Source: Eonycteris spelaea
Taxonomy: Eukaryota > Chordata > Mammalia > Chiroptera > Pteropodidae
Direction: 5' to 3'
Assembly (NCBI GenBank): GCA_003508835.1
Contig: PUFA01000092.1
Span: 2,232,001-2,296,000 of the forward strand
DNA length: 64,000 bases
Shown piece after piece: positions 26,441 to 37,084 of this stretch. The translations under genes and the position numbers were made by a program. Every line of letters begins with the position of its first letter. The stretch's first letter is position 1. The notes beneath the pieces are model-generated. The model worked only from the letters and a program-made list of their open reading frames with translations, did not search any database and had not been told where the DNA came from.

Positions 26441-29334
26441 CAATGAATTTTTCAAGACTTTAAATCTTGTTTATGGACACTGGTTCCAGATTTGAGTGTG
26501 TGCATGTGGGTATGTGTGTGTTTTTTGTGACCCTAATTAATATCTATACTTATAATTATCATGGATATTCCAGTTGCTGGCTTTAAAAAATGAAAGAAAA
26601 TCTCATATGTAAGTTTACCTATAAAATTAAACATTTAAATAGTTGGTTAAAAAAATCAGCTATGGAGCCAATTGTGTTTGAAAACAAACTAGTATAGGGA
26701 GGAGCTGCTGCTTGTGGTTTCATCAGTGTATATATCTGTAGATATAAGGAAATATCAAATGTTTTCAAAGACACTTTCAATTTAAATATCAAGAGAGAAT
26801 ACTTACAATTTACTATTTCAATACTAGGAAGATGACAAAATTCAGTAAATTTTGCCTTTTACAAGCAATATTTTTTATTGAGACAGTAGTTTAAGCCTCC
26901 CACTTGCTGTGGCTGGTTGGGTTCTTCTGCATCCCACTGACAGAGACCACAGGTAGAATGTTCAAAAATGCACAGACGTGCTTTGTAAAGCAGAGGAGAA
27001 GCCAGTACTGCGTTTAACCTTACCATGTTCTAATACCGAAAGCTAGAAATACCCAGATTTCAAACTCATCACAGCAAGCATTAAATAAAGAGTTGGGAAG
27101 AGGAAACCATCATATATTAATTTAGCCTTTTGAACCCTCTTGACATGCACAATATGTCAAGCTGTTTCAAATATATGTAATTTTCCTGCCTGTAGTAGTC
27201 CATCTGCTTAGGAAGGTTTTTAAAAGTACTTTAGTTGAAAACAAGAAAACTTCAACAATACCTTTTCTAAAAGCTTCTTTCAGGTTCTTGTGGATTTTAT
27301 GGTGGCATTCAACATAATATAACAGAAATAAGGACTTTACCAACGAAATTCATTTTCTTCCTTTGTCTTTTAAAGATCACAGCTTGAAGATGTTTGGGGC
27401 ACAGCATAGTGCAGCACAACGCAGCACAATGTATTTGAGAGGAAATAAGTTGTATAGGTAGCAAAATACTCCTGCATCAGGGGTTGGTGACTGCTGTATA
27501 CTAACCAAATAAAATGACCATTCATATATCCCTATTGTAAACATGTTATTCGTTTTCTCAAAGTGGATATGTTTGTAAAGTGTTCTTTAGCAACAAGTAG
27601 ATGTTTTTTTATACCAAAAAATTTTGCTTTAAGGTGAAATTATATCATAAAGCATAATACAAATTAAAGTGAATGGATACGGTCTAATGTGTCTCCAAGT
27701 ATATATAGTGTGTGTAGGGATTTCTAGTAAAGATGCATATGCAAAAAGGATTTGAGTTTTGTAATTTTCTTCTTTTCTCTCTTTTTATGTATATAAATAC
27801 TTTTTAAGAGATTTATTTTGTAGAGACCTACACTGTCTCAATAGGTTTGGTTCTATTTATTCAATTCAACCAATAATGCAGGGCAGTCTCATCAGAAGAG
27901 TTGTCGGTATTTTACTAGGGTCCATTATTATTAACAAAAATACCCCATGTATCATGTAAAACATTATTGCCAAAGATGGAAATACAAAATATTCCAAAGG
28001 CATTTCCAACAGAATGTGACTTTTGATGCTTCTGCCTACCCTTAACATTCCTCTTCATGTTTTTTCTTAAACCTCTGCCTGTCTGCATTTTCCTCCCCAT
28101 GATCATTTTCAGCTGAAGTAGACCAAGGCAGTGAAATCATAAATTCTGTTTGTTTCCTACCTGAAGTAGCTCATGCAGTTACCCTGCAGGGTTCTTTTGA
28201 GATGTACTAATCAAAAATTTGAAAACTTCTATTATTAGTTTATAAACAAATTGCAAGTCATTTGTGGATTTGGTCAAATAGAAACTGTGTTGAGAATAGT
28301 GATTTATATCAGCAAAGATAAGGACATTTTATACTGAGTAAAATAAATGTCTGATTGTTTTTTAATGGAAAACATGAAGCAATTTTCTGATAATTTGACT
28401 GCCTAAGTGTTGAATCACATTACCTTAATCATCATTTCATTTCTTTTAAACTGAGTAACATTTTTTTCTTTGATGAAGTACATCGATGAATATATTTGCC
28501 ATTTAAAGACTTGATCAATGATATACAAGTGTTGGTATCCAAGATATCTGAAATCATTTTTTTTTAATTCAGTAAGACTCCATCATAGTTTCTTAGTTTT
28601 TATAGTTTTTTCTTTCTAGAAGATTAAATTAAGCCAACTTAGATTCTAATGTTATCCAAAGGCCTCTATTTCCCACACAGAGATAAGTGAAATAGTAGCT
28701 CAACCTCTCCATTAAAAAGCTGGGTGTTCCAAGTAAACCTTTCGTTTTCTTGTTGATGGTTTAGATGTTATGGACTTATTATGGTATTTTTGTTGCCTCT
28801 TGGTAACTTTCCAGGGAAACAGAGAACTCAGGGTGCATGAACAATTTCATATTTAGTAAGGCTACTTCATCTCTGTCATTTGACAAGCTAACATTTGTTT
28901 ACAGTTGATGGTTCCTTACTTACTCTAAGTCTGCTGTCTGAGACAGTCTTGAAGAAAAGGGCTGACCCCGTGTACATGAAGAAATGAAATAACTAAAAAA
29001 CAAAAAACATCTCTCTCTTTGTTTTCAGTTTCCCCAAACTGACCATTTTGGGGAAACAATAATAATGATAACAACAATAATAATGATAGATGTACATGTC
29101 TTTATAGTCATCATCAACATCTTCTTTATTTGACTTTGTTTTAGAGTATTTACAGCAAAAAATTGGTTAATCGAAGATGGAATTACCATAGAAATTGAAT
29201 TTTCTATTTCTCTTTGTAAAAAAAGAAACTTTGGTTTACCTCATTTATGCTGTGACACAGTTTTGATTTAAGCCAGATAACTCCATTAAGTTAGCTATTG
29301 CTTGACTGTTTCCTAATTTAATAATAACAAAGCC
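26441..29334. other. No feature assigned
   Basis: No gene or named repeat found. A short direct repeat of gcagcacaac / gcagcacaat type lies at about 27411-27430. Parts (28600-29000) are less AT-skewed and could be single-copy conserved sequence, but I cannot test this by eye. Confidence 0.35.
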
Positions 29335-29395
29335 TGTTGTCGTTCAGTTTACAAAGTACTTTGAAGCCTCACATCACCCTGGTGAAATAAACAGG
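29335..29395 (-). repeat. MIR fragment, antisense
   Basis: Contains a tttacaaagtactttgaagc block followed by catcaccctggtgaaataaa, the antisense MIR 3' region. Short and diverged. Confidence 0.4.
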
Positions 29396-29450
29396 TGTGT
29401 GCTATAATTCACTTGAACCCATGTCTTCTGGCTATAAATTCAGTGGTTCC

Positions 29451-29453
<3 letters not shown>

Positions 29454-29487
<34 letters not shown>

Positions 29488-29499
29488 ACACGCACACAC
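29454..29499. repeat. (CA)n microsatellite
   Basis: About 23 CA units with single interruptions (cagacaca, acgcac). An open frame across it encodes only a Thr-His run and is not a gene. Confidence 0.95.
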
Positions 29500-29856
29500 T
29501 CCACAACATGTGGCCTAACATATGCATCAAAGCACAAATAAGTACCCCAGGTCTCTCCATGTATAAATCTATTTTAGAGAGGAGGGCAGAAAGCTAGCTG
29601 GAGGAGGTGCTAGTTCATTTTACCCATCAATCTTGTCCTGTTTCCTGCCCTAGTCTTATGTTACTTACTAAAATTCAAAGTCCATGTGGTACTGTGGCCT
29701 GTCTAATAAGAAAGCCAGTCATTCCCTTCCATGTTCTCACCATCCTAAAAGAACACCAGTAGGTGGAATTTGGTGGAGAAGACACCTAACAGTGTAAGCA
29801 TTTGTGGCAAGCAATTTGTTTTTCTTATGAGACTGCTTTTAATTTTGGATATACAT

Positions 29857-29920
29857 ACACACACACACACACACACACATCTATATACATATATATAGAT
29901 TATATATATATGTATGTATT
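29857..29920. repeat. (AC)n / (TA)n compound microsatellite
   Basis: (AC)n followed by tatatacatatatatagatt and tatatatatatgtatgtat. Confidence 0.95.
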
Positions 29921-30339
29921 TTGTCTTTTACTTTCTCTTAAAAATAAATAATGCTGACAACAAACTTTGTTGCAGAAAATGGGCTTTTCAGAGTCCAAAT
30001 GGGTTGTATAAAGTTGACACTGTTCATTTCTCTTACATATGGTCTTAGGAGATCTCATTTGCCTATTAAAAATCCTTCTTAAAAAAATGCTTTTTCTCAG
30101 GCATCATTTTTCTCTTTTTCTTTTAAACTAATGAAAATATCACATTATCAAAGCAATCTGTTATATTCAACATGAAGGAGACCAGGCATCAGGCAGATAG
30201 ATATATGGCAATCAGGAATGTGCTAAGTGTTAACTCAGGGTCATTCTCTTTGGGAAAGGAGGGACATACTCCAATATGTCAGGGAGTTATCTTGCAACAC
30301 AGCTACCTTGATCTAGGAGTGGGTTCAATTCCAGATAGA

Positions 30340-30470
30340 GAGGCAATATAACACTGTGGTTAAGGCTTAGACTTCAAAGTTAGATATAGTAAGCTTTCAT
30401 TCTCAACCTTGTGACTTAATACTTGGCTGAGCTGTCTAGATTATTTAACATCTCTAAGTGTCTGTGGCTA
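30340..30470 (+). repeat. MIR SINE, sense
   Basis: MIR order: acactgtggttaaggcttag, a cttcaaagttagatatagt block, accttgtgacttaatacttg, then tttaacatctctaagtgtct. The remnant of the tRNA-like promoter region is visible. Confidence 0.75.
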
Positions 30471-30739
30471 CACACACATAAGCATTTTAAAAGATTTATA
30501 TAGGCCATATGTTCACACAATTGAAGAATCAACAATATGAAAAGATATGAAATTAAAAATCTTGCTTTTACCACTATCTTCAATTATTCCTTCCACTATC
30601 GCTTATTTCCCTTAAAATATAACAACTTATATAACATTTTGGACTTCTTAATGCAAATGTAAATACAAATACATATTATGATTTTCCTCCCTGTCTTACA
30701 CTAAAGGTAGTATGCCAAACTTGCTATATAGAGATCTAA

Positions 30740-31200
30740 TTTTTCACAGAATATGTGAAAGATTATATCTTCTCTTGAATATGGTAGGACTTTGTATTAA
30801 GTGGAAGTGATACTGTGAAGTTAGAGGCTAGGTATAAAGGACAATTCAGCTTCCTTCTGGTTCTTATGAGATGCTTGTTCTTGGACTCAGTGCTATGTCG
30901 TGAGGAAGCCCAAGCAATCCAGGTGGAGAGGAACCATGGCTGCTTGGCTCACAGAACCACCTGAGCTTCTAGCTGACAGTCAGCTCTTACTTGCCAGTAG
31001 TTGTGAATAAATCAAATTGAAAGTAGCAACTTGAATCCCTAGTCAAGTGATTCAGCTTGTGTTGCATGGAGCAGCAATGACTTGTTTTTGCTGAGTCCTG
31101 CTGAAATGGCAGTTTTATTAAAAAAATAAGTGATTGTTCATTTTAAGTCATTAAGTTTAAAGTGAGTTGTTAAACAGCATTAGGTAATTGGGATAGAGTA
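30740..31200 (+). mobile_element. MaLR/ERVL-type LTR
   Basis: A ttaagtggaagtgatactgt block, a taaaggacaattcagcttcc block, gtgctatgtcgtgaggaagc, then a polyadenylation signal and a cattttaagtcattaagttt / agcattaggtaattgggata end. The 3' part is the typical LTR terminal motif of this superfamily. Diverged; boundaries are approximate. Confidence 0.55.
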
Positions 31201-31204
31201 ATGA

Positions 31205-31420
31205 TTTATCTTACCATTTCTGTTGATAGACATTGGGACCATTTCTAATTATTTGCTATTGCAAACAAAGCAGCAATGAGTAACCCCCTACATACTTCAT
31301 AGGTATGTGTATTTCTAGAATAAATGATTATCAGTAGGGTTTTTAGGCTAAATGATAAAAACCATTTTTAATATTTTTTATAAATACTACCAAGTTGCCT
31401 TTTATGCCAGGTTTTTATTA
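31205..31420 (-). mobile_element. L1 3' region fragment, antisense
   Basis: A tgatagacattgggaccatt / caaagcagcaatgagtaa / taccaagttgccttttatgc series matches the antisense L1 ORF2-end/3' UTR consensus order. Confidence 0.55.
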
Positions 31421-31439
31421 ATTTTATAAAGTAGGAATG

Positions 31440-31545
31440 AAAAACTTTATAAGAGTGTTGTGAAATTAAATGATATAATCCACAGTATAGCAGAAAACAG
31501 TGCCCAGAATAATGAACACTCAATAAATGTTATTAGACAAAATGA
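31440..31545 (+). repeat. MIR 3' end, sense
   Basis: agtgttgtgaaattaaatga, then acagtgcccagaataatgaa, then cactcaataaatgttatta. This is the MIR/L2 shared 3' end. Confidence 0.65.
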
Positions 31546-31699
31546 CCATGATAAATGGCTTTTTGAAATCATTTTTCAAAAAATAAGTAGCTGAATAATT
31601 GAGCGAAGACTTTGTAATTTTGATTTTCACTTTTTTTTAGTGGTATTGTAACTGAAAATGTTTTGAAGGGCATTTAGTATGTATGCTTTTGGTTAAAAA

Positions 31700-31870
31700 T
31701 AGAAGCTTCTAAATTTCATAATATGGATATGTTATAGTTTATTTAACCCTTTACCTATTAACATATTAAGGTTGTTTTAAGTTTTCCATAGTTGTTAGCA
31801 ATGCTGCAATGAAAATCTTAAAATAAATCTTTGTGCTAATGTACAAGTATTTCTGAAACTCTGTTTCTAT
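31700..31870 (-). mobile_element. L1 fragment, antisense
   Basis: A ttaaccctttacctattaac block then agcaatgctgcaatgaaaat. This is the same L1 segment as the fragment at 31205, so either two insertions or a local rearrangement. Confidence 0.5.
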
Positions 31871-31991
31871 AGGTGATGGTTAGACTTTGAAAGACACATT
31901 TATTTTTAATTTCATGCTTAGCAAATAGTGGGCATAAATCAGGATGATCCATCTATCTATACTATACTATAGAAAATGATAAAGTACAATT

Positions 31992-32018
31992 TATCATTTA
32001 TCAATATGATAAATGATA
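31992..32018. repeat. Perfect 12-bp hairpin, 3-base loop
   Basis: tatcatttatca - ata - tgataaatgata. A further small gatatca/tgatatc palindrome follows directly (about 32015-32031), giving a chain of AT-rich inverted repeats. Confidence 0.8.
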
Positions 32019-32872
32019 TCATATTGATATCAGATATCAACCCTAATACATTTAGCATCAATATCTGAATATCATACCCTTTTCATGGTAGTCTGGAAGA
32101 CTCTTAAAGCCACTTTGCTCTAAATAAAATGATGTGTATTGAAATGAACTAAATGAGACTAAATCTGAAAACTTAATTAAACATTGGATGCATCCAAATA
32201 TTTGCATGTTTGGCAATATTTAAGGAAATCTTTGGTTAACTTTATTTTGGTGCTTATTTATATTTTTGGCACTGTTTATCTGAAAAATTTTGTAAAAAAA
32301 TGTATTCTGAATGTGCCAACAGAAACTGGTGGTAAGAGGAAGAAAAGTATGTATATCTCAATACCAAATAAATTTCTCAGTTTTAAACCAATGAAAAGGA
32401 GAGCATTCACCCAGTTTTTCAACAGAGAATTTTCCCTTGAGAAACCATCAAAAGTGGCTTAGATAGTACATTAATTGAATTAACTAACTTAAAGCTCCCT
32501 CACTCTAACTGGGTAAAACCACAAAAGAGTCTAATTACTTGCCCAGAAACCCAAAACATAAATGGCTGAGCATGAATATAAATTCTAATTTCCTAATGTT
32601 TACTATGCCTGCTTATAGAATTTTTAAGTAAAAAAAAATTAAATAGTAACTTGTGTATCTAGGAAGTCTCATAAATTTGAACATTGTCTGAAAACAATAT
32701 CTTCTCAACTTTGTTCGGTCAGAGATTACATTTTGTGAATTCACTAAGAAGTAGTAAGACTTAAAATAATTATAACAAAACTCACTACATAATTATCTAT
32801 AAATTGGAAAATAAAAATTGTTTTAGTGCATTTGTTCCAGTCTTTCTGTTATGTGCTTCATACTATACGTGA

Positions 32873-33360
32873 TGTTTAATTTTATGTGTCAGCTTCACTG
32901 GGCAAAGGGATGCCAAAGAGCTGGTAAAACATTATTTTCCTCAGTGTGTCTGTGAGGTTGTTTCTAGAAGAGATTAACATTTGAATCAATAGATTGATTT
33001 GAAGTTAAAGATCTTCCTCACCCATGTGGGTGGACATCATTCAGTTCATTGAAGGACTAAATAGAACAAAAAGGCTGAAAAGGGTGGATTTTTCTCTCTG
33101 CTTGAGCTGAGATATCTATTCTCCTACCCTTACGACAGTGCTCCTGGTTCTTGGCTTTTCAGACTCAGACGTGGCATTAACATACATTATTGGCCCCCCT
33201 GATTCCCAGCCTTTGGACTTCATACTGAATTACACCATTGGCTTTCCTGGTTCTCCAGCTTGTAGATCATGACAGATCACAGGACTTGTTAGCCTCCATA
33301 ACCTCGCGAACCGATTCCTATAATGAATCTCCTCTTTCCTGGAGAACCCCGACTAATACA
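32873..33360 (+). mobile_element. ERVL/MaLR-type LTR
   Basis: Starts tgtttaattttatgtgtcag and ends in ggagaaccccgactaataca (TG...CA), with a ctgtgaggttgtttctagaa block, a gaactaaatagaac-like block, cctggttctccagcttgtag and a tagcctccataacctcgcg block. This is the better preserved of two copies; the other is at 12643-13176. No internal retroviral sequence is attached, so it is a solo LTR. The subfamily is not fixed. Confidence 0.75.
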
Positions 33361-33361
33361 C

Positions 33362-33482
33362 TACATCATATTTAATTTCTACAATAATTCTGTAAGGTAG
33401 CCAGGACTAACCTCATTTTTTTTTTTTTTTAGATAAAAAGTTGAACCCAAACAAAATTAAACAATTTTCTCAAGGTCACAGA
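33362..33482 (-). repeat. MIR SINE, antisense
   Basis: attctgtaaggtagccagga, an expanded T run, tagataaaaagttgaaccc, then ttctcaaggtcacagaaaaa. Directly abuts the LTR. Confidence 0.6.
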
Positions 33483-33484
33483 AA

Positions 33485-33600
33485 AACAGAGAAGGCAAGC
33501 CAGTGGACTATTAGTTCTTTAAGGGCATAAATTCAGTTTTATTCATAGTTGCATGTCCAATGGGTTACATATGGGATCTTAATAAACATTTGTTGATCAT
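33485..33600 (+). repeat. L2 LINE 3' end
   Basis: ctattagttctttaagggca, then atagttgcatgtccaatggg, then cttaataaacatttgttgat. This is the L2 terminal order. Confidence 0.6.
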
Positions 33601-35124
33601 TCTAACCTTTATTATTTCAAGACCAGAGCACTGATTATGGTACTACATCAATATATTCATTTAAAAAGAGAGAATAAATCTTTCTAGTGTCTGGAATAGT
33701 CACTCATTCCTAATATTAAGATGCCAAAGTAATAATTATAAAGTCAACTGGTAAACAATGATGTATAGTTCATTTAGGTCAATAGGAAAAGAAAGGAATT
33801 ATATTTGTGCCTTGTAACATATCTCTTAGTAGCCAAATATCCCTGAAGAATCTGATTTTCCAACATACCTTTTTAATCCATTACCATAAGAATTATTTTA
33901 TGCCAATCATAGCAATAGAATTTTTTTCATATTTATTATATTTTATCATGTTTTGGGGGGGATTTACCTCAGTTATGCTTTATAAAATTTTTCAAATATA
34001 TTTAAAAGTTGAGAGAATACAGAATAGCCAAGTTTTAATAATTTTCAATTATGGCACACTTGTTTTATCTATTTAAGTTTTTTTTCTCAAATATATAAGT
34101 AAATTTTAAATTTCATACCAATTTTTGAATGCTTTTTTTAAAGTCAAGAGATATCCTGAAGACCAGTTGCGTAGATGAATTGATCAGAATTGATTTTAGA
34201 ACTGATCAGAAGACCAATTGCTTTGAATAATTCTAAGTCATTTTATTTTTCTGACTTGTTTTATCTTTTCTATAGGTATAAGTTCTATATTTGTCAATAT
34301 AGGATAGCCTTATGTTGTGGGAAAAAAACCCCAAAGCCTGGCAGATCAGACATTGTTTCTCTTTTAACAGTCAATAGATTTCTGGCAATATATTGTGCAG
34401 TTACAAAGAAAGTATAGAAAAACACAAAAATATGTAAGTGTGACAGAGGAGTACAGCAGAAGTTTTCAGTAGTTAAGTATGGAAGATTCTTATACAGTAT
34501 TTTATTATCGGATGATACTTGAATGCAGGAAGCACAACAGCTATTTCATCAGGTAAAAAACAAAAGATGAACACGTAGAGGAGGATGCTATCATGAGGAA
34601 AGGGGACAAGAAGCAAGAGGACAGCTCTCACTTAAGTCCCTATGGTGAGAGAAGAGAAGCTGACAGTAAGAAGGTGAAGCATCTGTATGATATGCATGGA
34701 ATTAAGTGTGTTAATGCTTTTAGTATTTCCACAGATGATTTGGACCTATTCAAGCAACTCATTTGTTTCTAAAATCCCATTTAGACTCTCCCCTGCACTC
34801 ATGTAATATTGGGAAAATCCAACAACTGTTTACTATGTCCCAATGTTATAGTTGGTATCCTGGAAACAGCTTTTACATAAATGATTTCTGATGAAAAAGT
34901 GCCTGCCTTAGGATAGTGGGTCTGCCATCTCTAGCTACTAAGTAAAGAGTAAGGGGGTAAAAAAGTGGTATTATAGGAGAAATATCAAGTCCATATTTTT
35001 TTTTTCTGCCCTCAGGGATACTTAACAAAGGAACAGGGATGGAATGTAACTCATTCTGTCTTATCTCTCTATGAACAAATGAAAATGAATGGCCATTTGT
35101 TTAAGCTTTTGCAAGTGCTCTTTT
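33601..35124. other. No feature assigned
   Basis: AT-rich; short T runs and a G run (33955-33961). Open frames at 33807-34076 and 34190-34417 match nothing recognised. Confidence 0.35.
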
Positions 35125-35255
35125 AACTGGAAAAAAGGTAATAGTATCTATCTCATAGCATAGTTGTAAGGATTAAATTAGTTAATGCTATTAAAATATT
35201 TAAAAAGGATTCTGGTTCATGGTAATCAATATTTGAGCAACTATCATGATTATTA
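35125..35255 (+). repeat. MIR 3' part, sense
   Basis: tatctatctcatagcatagt, then tgtaaggattaaattagtta, then ttctggttcatggtaatcaa. Confidence 0.6.
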
Positions 35256-36004
35256 TCATAGATGGAAAATACTGGTGGTATGTAAAACCAATATCATAAT
35301 TTATTCCTTATTCAGTGAATATTTATTAATTGTTATTTCTTAGTCATTGTGCTATGAGATCTGGTTGCAGAGATGAATGATAAAGTTACCACCCTTAAGT
35401 CAAGTATGAGGTAGACATAGTAGGTTAAAAAATTATTAAAATGAGATACAATAAGTATAAAATTACAAATATGTGTAGGATCTTTGAATGCAATGATAGT
35501 GACTGAACTGATACGTATACAGAAAAAAAGTGAGTGGTGGTTATATTCATATTAATTGCTTAGGATGATGCTGTCCTTTTTTTCTGACAGTGAAAAGGAG
35601 TGGTTTAAATCTAATTTGTCTGGAATTATTACAGTATTTTTTATTAAAATTGATCTTGCTAATTTTATTCAGTGTTGAGTATAAAGAATGAGGGAAATTA
35701 TATCAGTATATACTTGTAAGTTTAGTAATTCCCCAAGGCATGTTGAAATGACCTGACAGAAATCCCTGAACTTCACACAGTCTTAAGTGTATTTCATTTT
35801 GTTTTCTGGCTTCTGAGAATCTTTCTGTTGAGAAAGTAGGGATGCTTTGTTTATTTTCCCCTTTGTTTTAGTCAGAAACATGACAGATAGGACTTTACAT
35901 CTATACTCTACGTGGTTAAAATGTCAAGGTGACTTGTGCACACCCGTTTTCTATTCCATTTTCTCTTTTTTCATTTACCTTGACAGCTAACTTTAATTCT
36001 CTAT

Positions 36005-36170
36005 CCTTTTTATATAACAGCTTTAATGAAATATAATTGATATAGAAAGAACTGCACATATTTAATATATACAATTTGATGAGTTTGGACATATGCAAAT
36101 GACAAAGATAAGGCAATTTAATGAAAAAATGCCACCTTTTCTCATACCCACGCAAACACATATGAATAGA
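36005..36170 (-). mobile_element. Old L1 3' UTR fragment, antisense
   Basis: acagctttaatgaaatataa, ttgatatagaaagaactgca, atacaatttgatgagtttgg and an acatatgcaaatgac segment follow the antisense end of an L1M-type 3' UTR. Confidence 0.6.
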
Positions 36171-36244
36171 TAAGTATGATAAAATTACCTTCAAAATTAA
36201 ATTCCCGATATATATAAAGCATTTAACACAGTCTCTGCTAATGA

Positions 36245-36602
36245 TAGGTAGTTAGTCAGACATGAGCAAAAGAGAACTAAGAAATGAAGATCCAGCCCGG
36301 AGACAGCCCAGAGACCGTCCAAAGAACACCTTACTGGTACTTAAAGAATCCCTCCTGCATCCTGAGGAGGACTGGCGGGCCATAAACCTATAGCTGGTTT
36401 AACCCGGCCACAGACCCTTGTGCAGACGGTACTACCCTAATCTGCCCACAACCTCAGCCTCATTATACCATCATTATGATATCATTTCTATGCCCAGAAG
36501 TTCACGAATCTAATCATACCACTGAATTCTGGGTCAGCCCATGCGCAGTAGCCAGAGAGTTATATAAGAGCCAAATGTCAATCAAAATGACCTCATCTGC
36601 CA
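36245..36602 (+). mobile_element. Candidate LTR fragment with TATA box
   Basis: Block of higher GC content and more CpG than its flanks. It holds cgcagtagccagagag immediately before ttatataagagcc (about 36560), an arrangement like the U3/R junction of an ERV LTR. The upstream part is C-rich, as in many U3 regions. The L1 at 36605 cuts off what would follow, and no polyadenylation signal is visible, so if this is an LTR it is 3'-truncated. The family is not recognised; another promoter-bearing repeat is possible. Confidence 0.4.
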
Positions 36603-36604
36603 AT

Positions 36605-36950
36605 CACTTAGGAACACCTTTTTAATTTTTTTAAAAATATTATTTTATTATTAGTTTCAAGTATACAGTACATTGGTTAGACATTTATATAGTTTATAAT
36701 TTGATCCCCTAATTGCTCTTCCTCTCCTCTGGTTCTCCACATAGCCATTACATTAAGGCCAACTGCATTCCCTGTGCCGTGCTCCCCATCCCCATGGCCA
36801 TCTATCAACTACTAATTTGTACTTCTTTGACCCTTCGCCCCTTTCTCCCAATCCCCAACCTCACTCCACCCCCTCCCCACTGGCTGTCACCAGATTGTTC
36901 TCTATATTTGTGAGTCCATTTTGATTGTTTGTTTGTTTTTGTTTCTTAGC
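36605..36950 (-). mobile_element. L1 3' UTR (laurasiatherian/bat-like), antisense
   Basis: The plus strand starts with a T-rich tail, then ttattagtttcaagtataca, ttggttagacatttatatag, an actaatttgtacttctttga block, the ccctcccc-actggctgtc block, and gttctctatatttgtgagtc. This is the reverse complement of a known L1 3' UTR type. 5'-truncated. I saw no clear target duplication. Confidence 0.65.
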
Positions 36951-37053
36951 TTCTGCTGCCTTCTTTTTCTTGATGTTTCTCCTCGAAGCTAGAAAGCCTT
37001 GTGGGTACCCAGTAAAAAGGATCAGAAAATCTGTAACCAATGTAGTCTTCCCA

Positions 37054-37081
37054 ATTTTTTTTTTTTTTTTTTTTTTTTTTG
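37054..37081. repeat. Poly-T run (28 T)
   Basis: Uninterrupted T run, flanked on the right by gag-like sequence on the minus strand. It may be the A tail of a minus-strand retroposon or an expanded homopolymer. Confidence 0.9.
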
Positions 37082-37084
37082 CAA

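Noticed and set aside
29397..29597. Open frame with Thr-His repeats
   Set aside because: Translation of a (CA)n microsatellite.
32184..32462. 92-codon open frame as a possible gene
   Set aside because: No recognisable domain, no splice or promoter context, and the length is expected by chance in AT-rich DNA.
36955..37053. Lys-rich minus-strand peptide (K-K-K-K-A-A-E-A-K-K) as a ribosomal-protein pseudogene
   Set aside because: Too short, and no ribosomal protein could be matched in order. The poly-T lies on the wrong side for a minus-strand processed copy of this segment.
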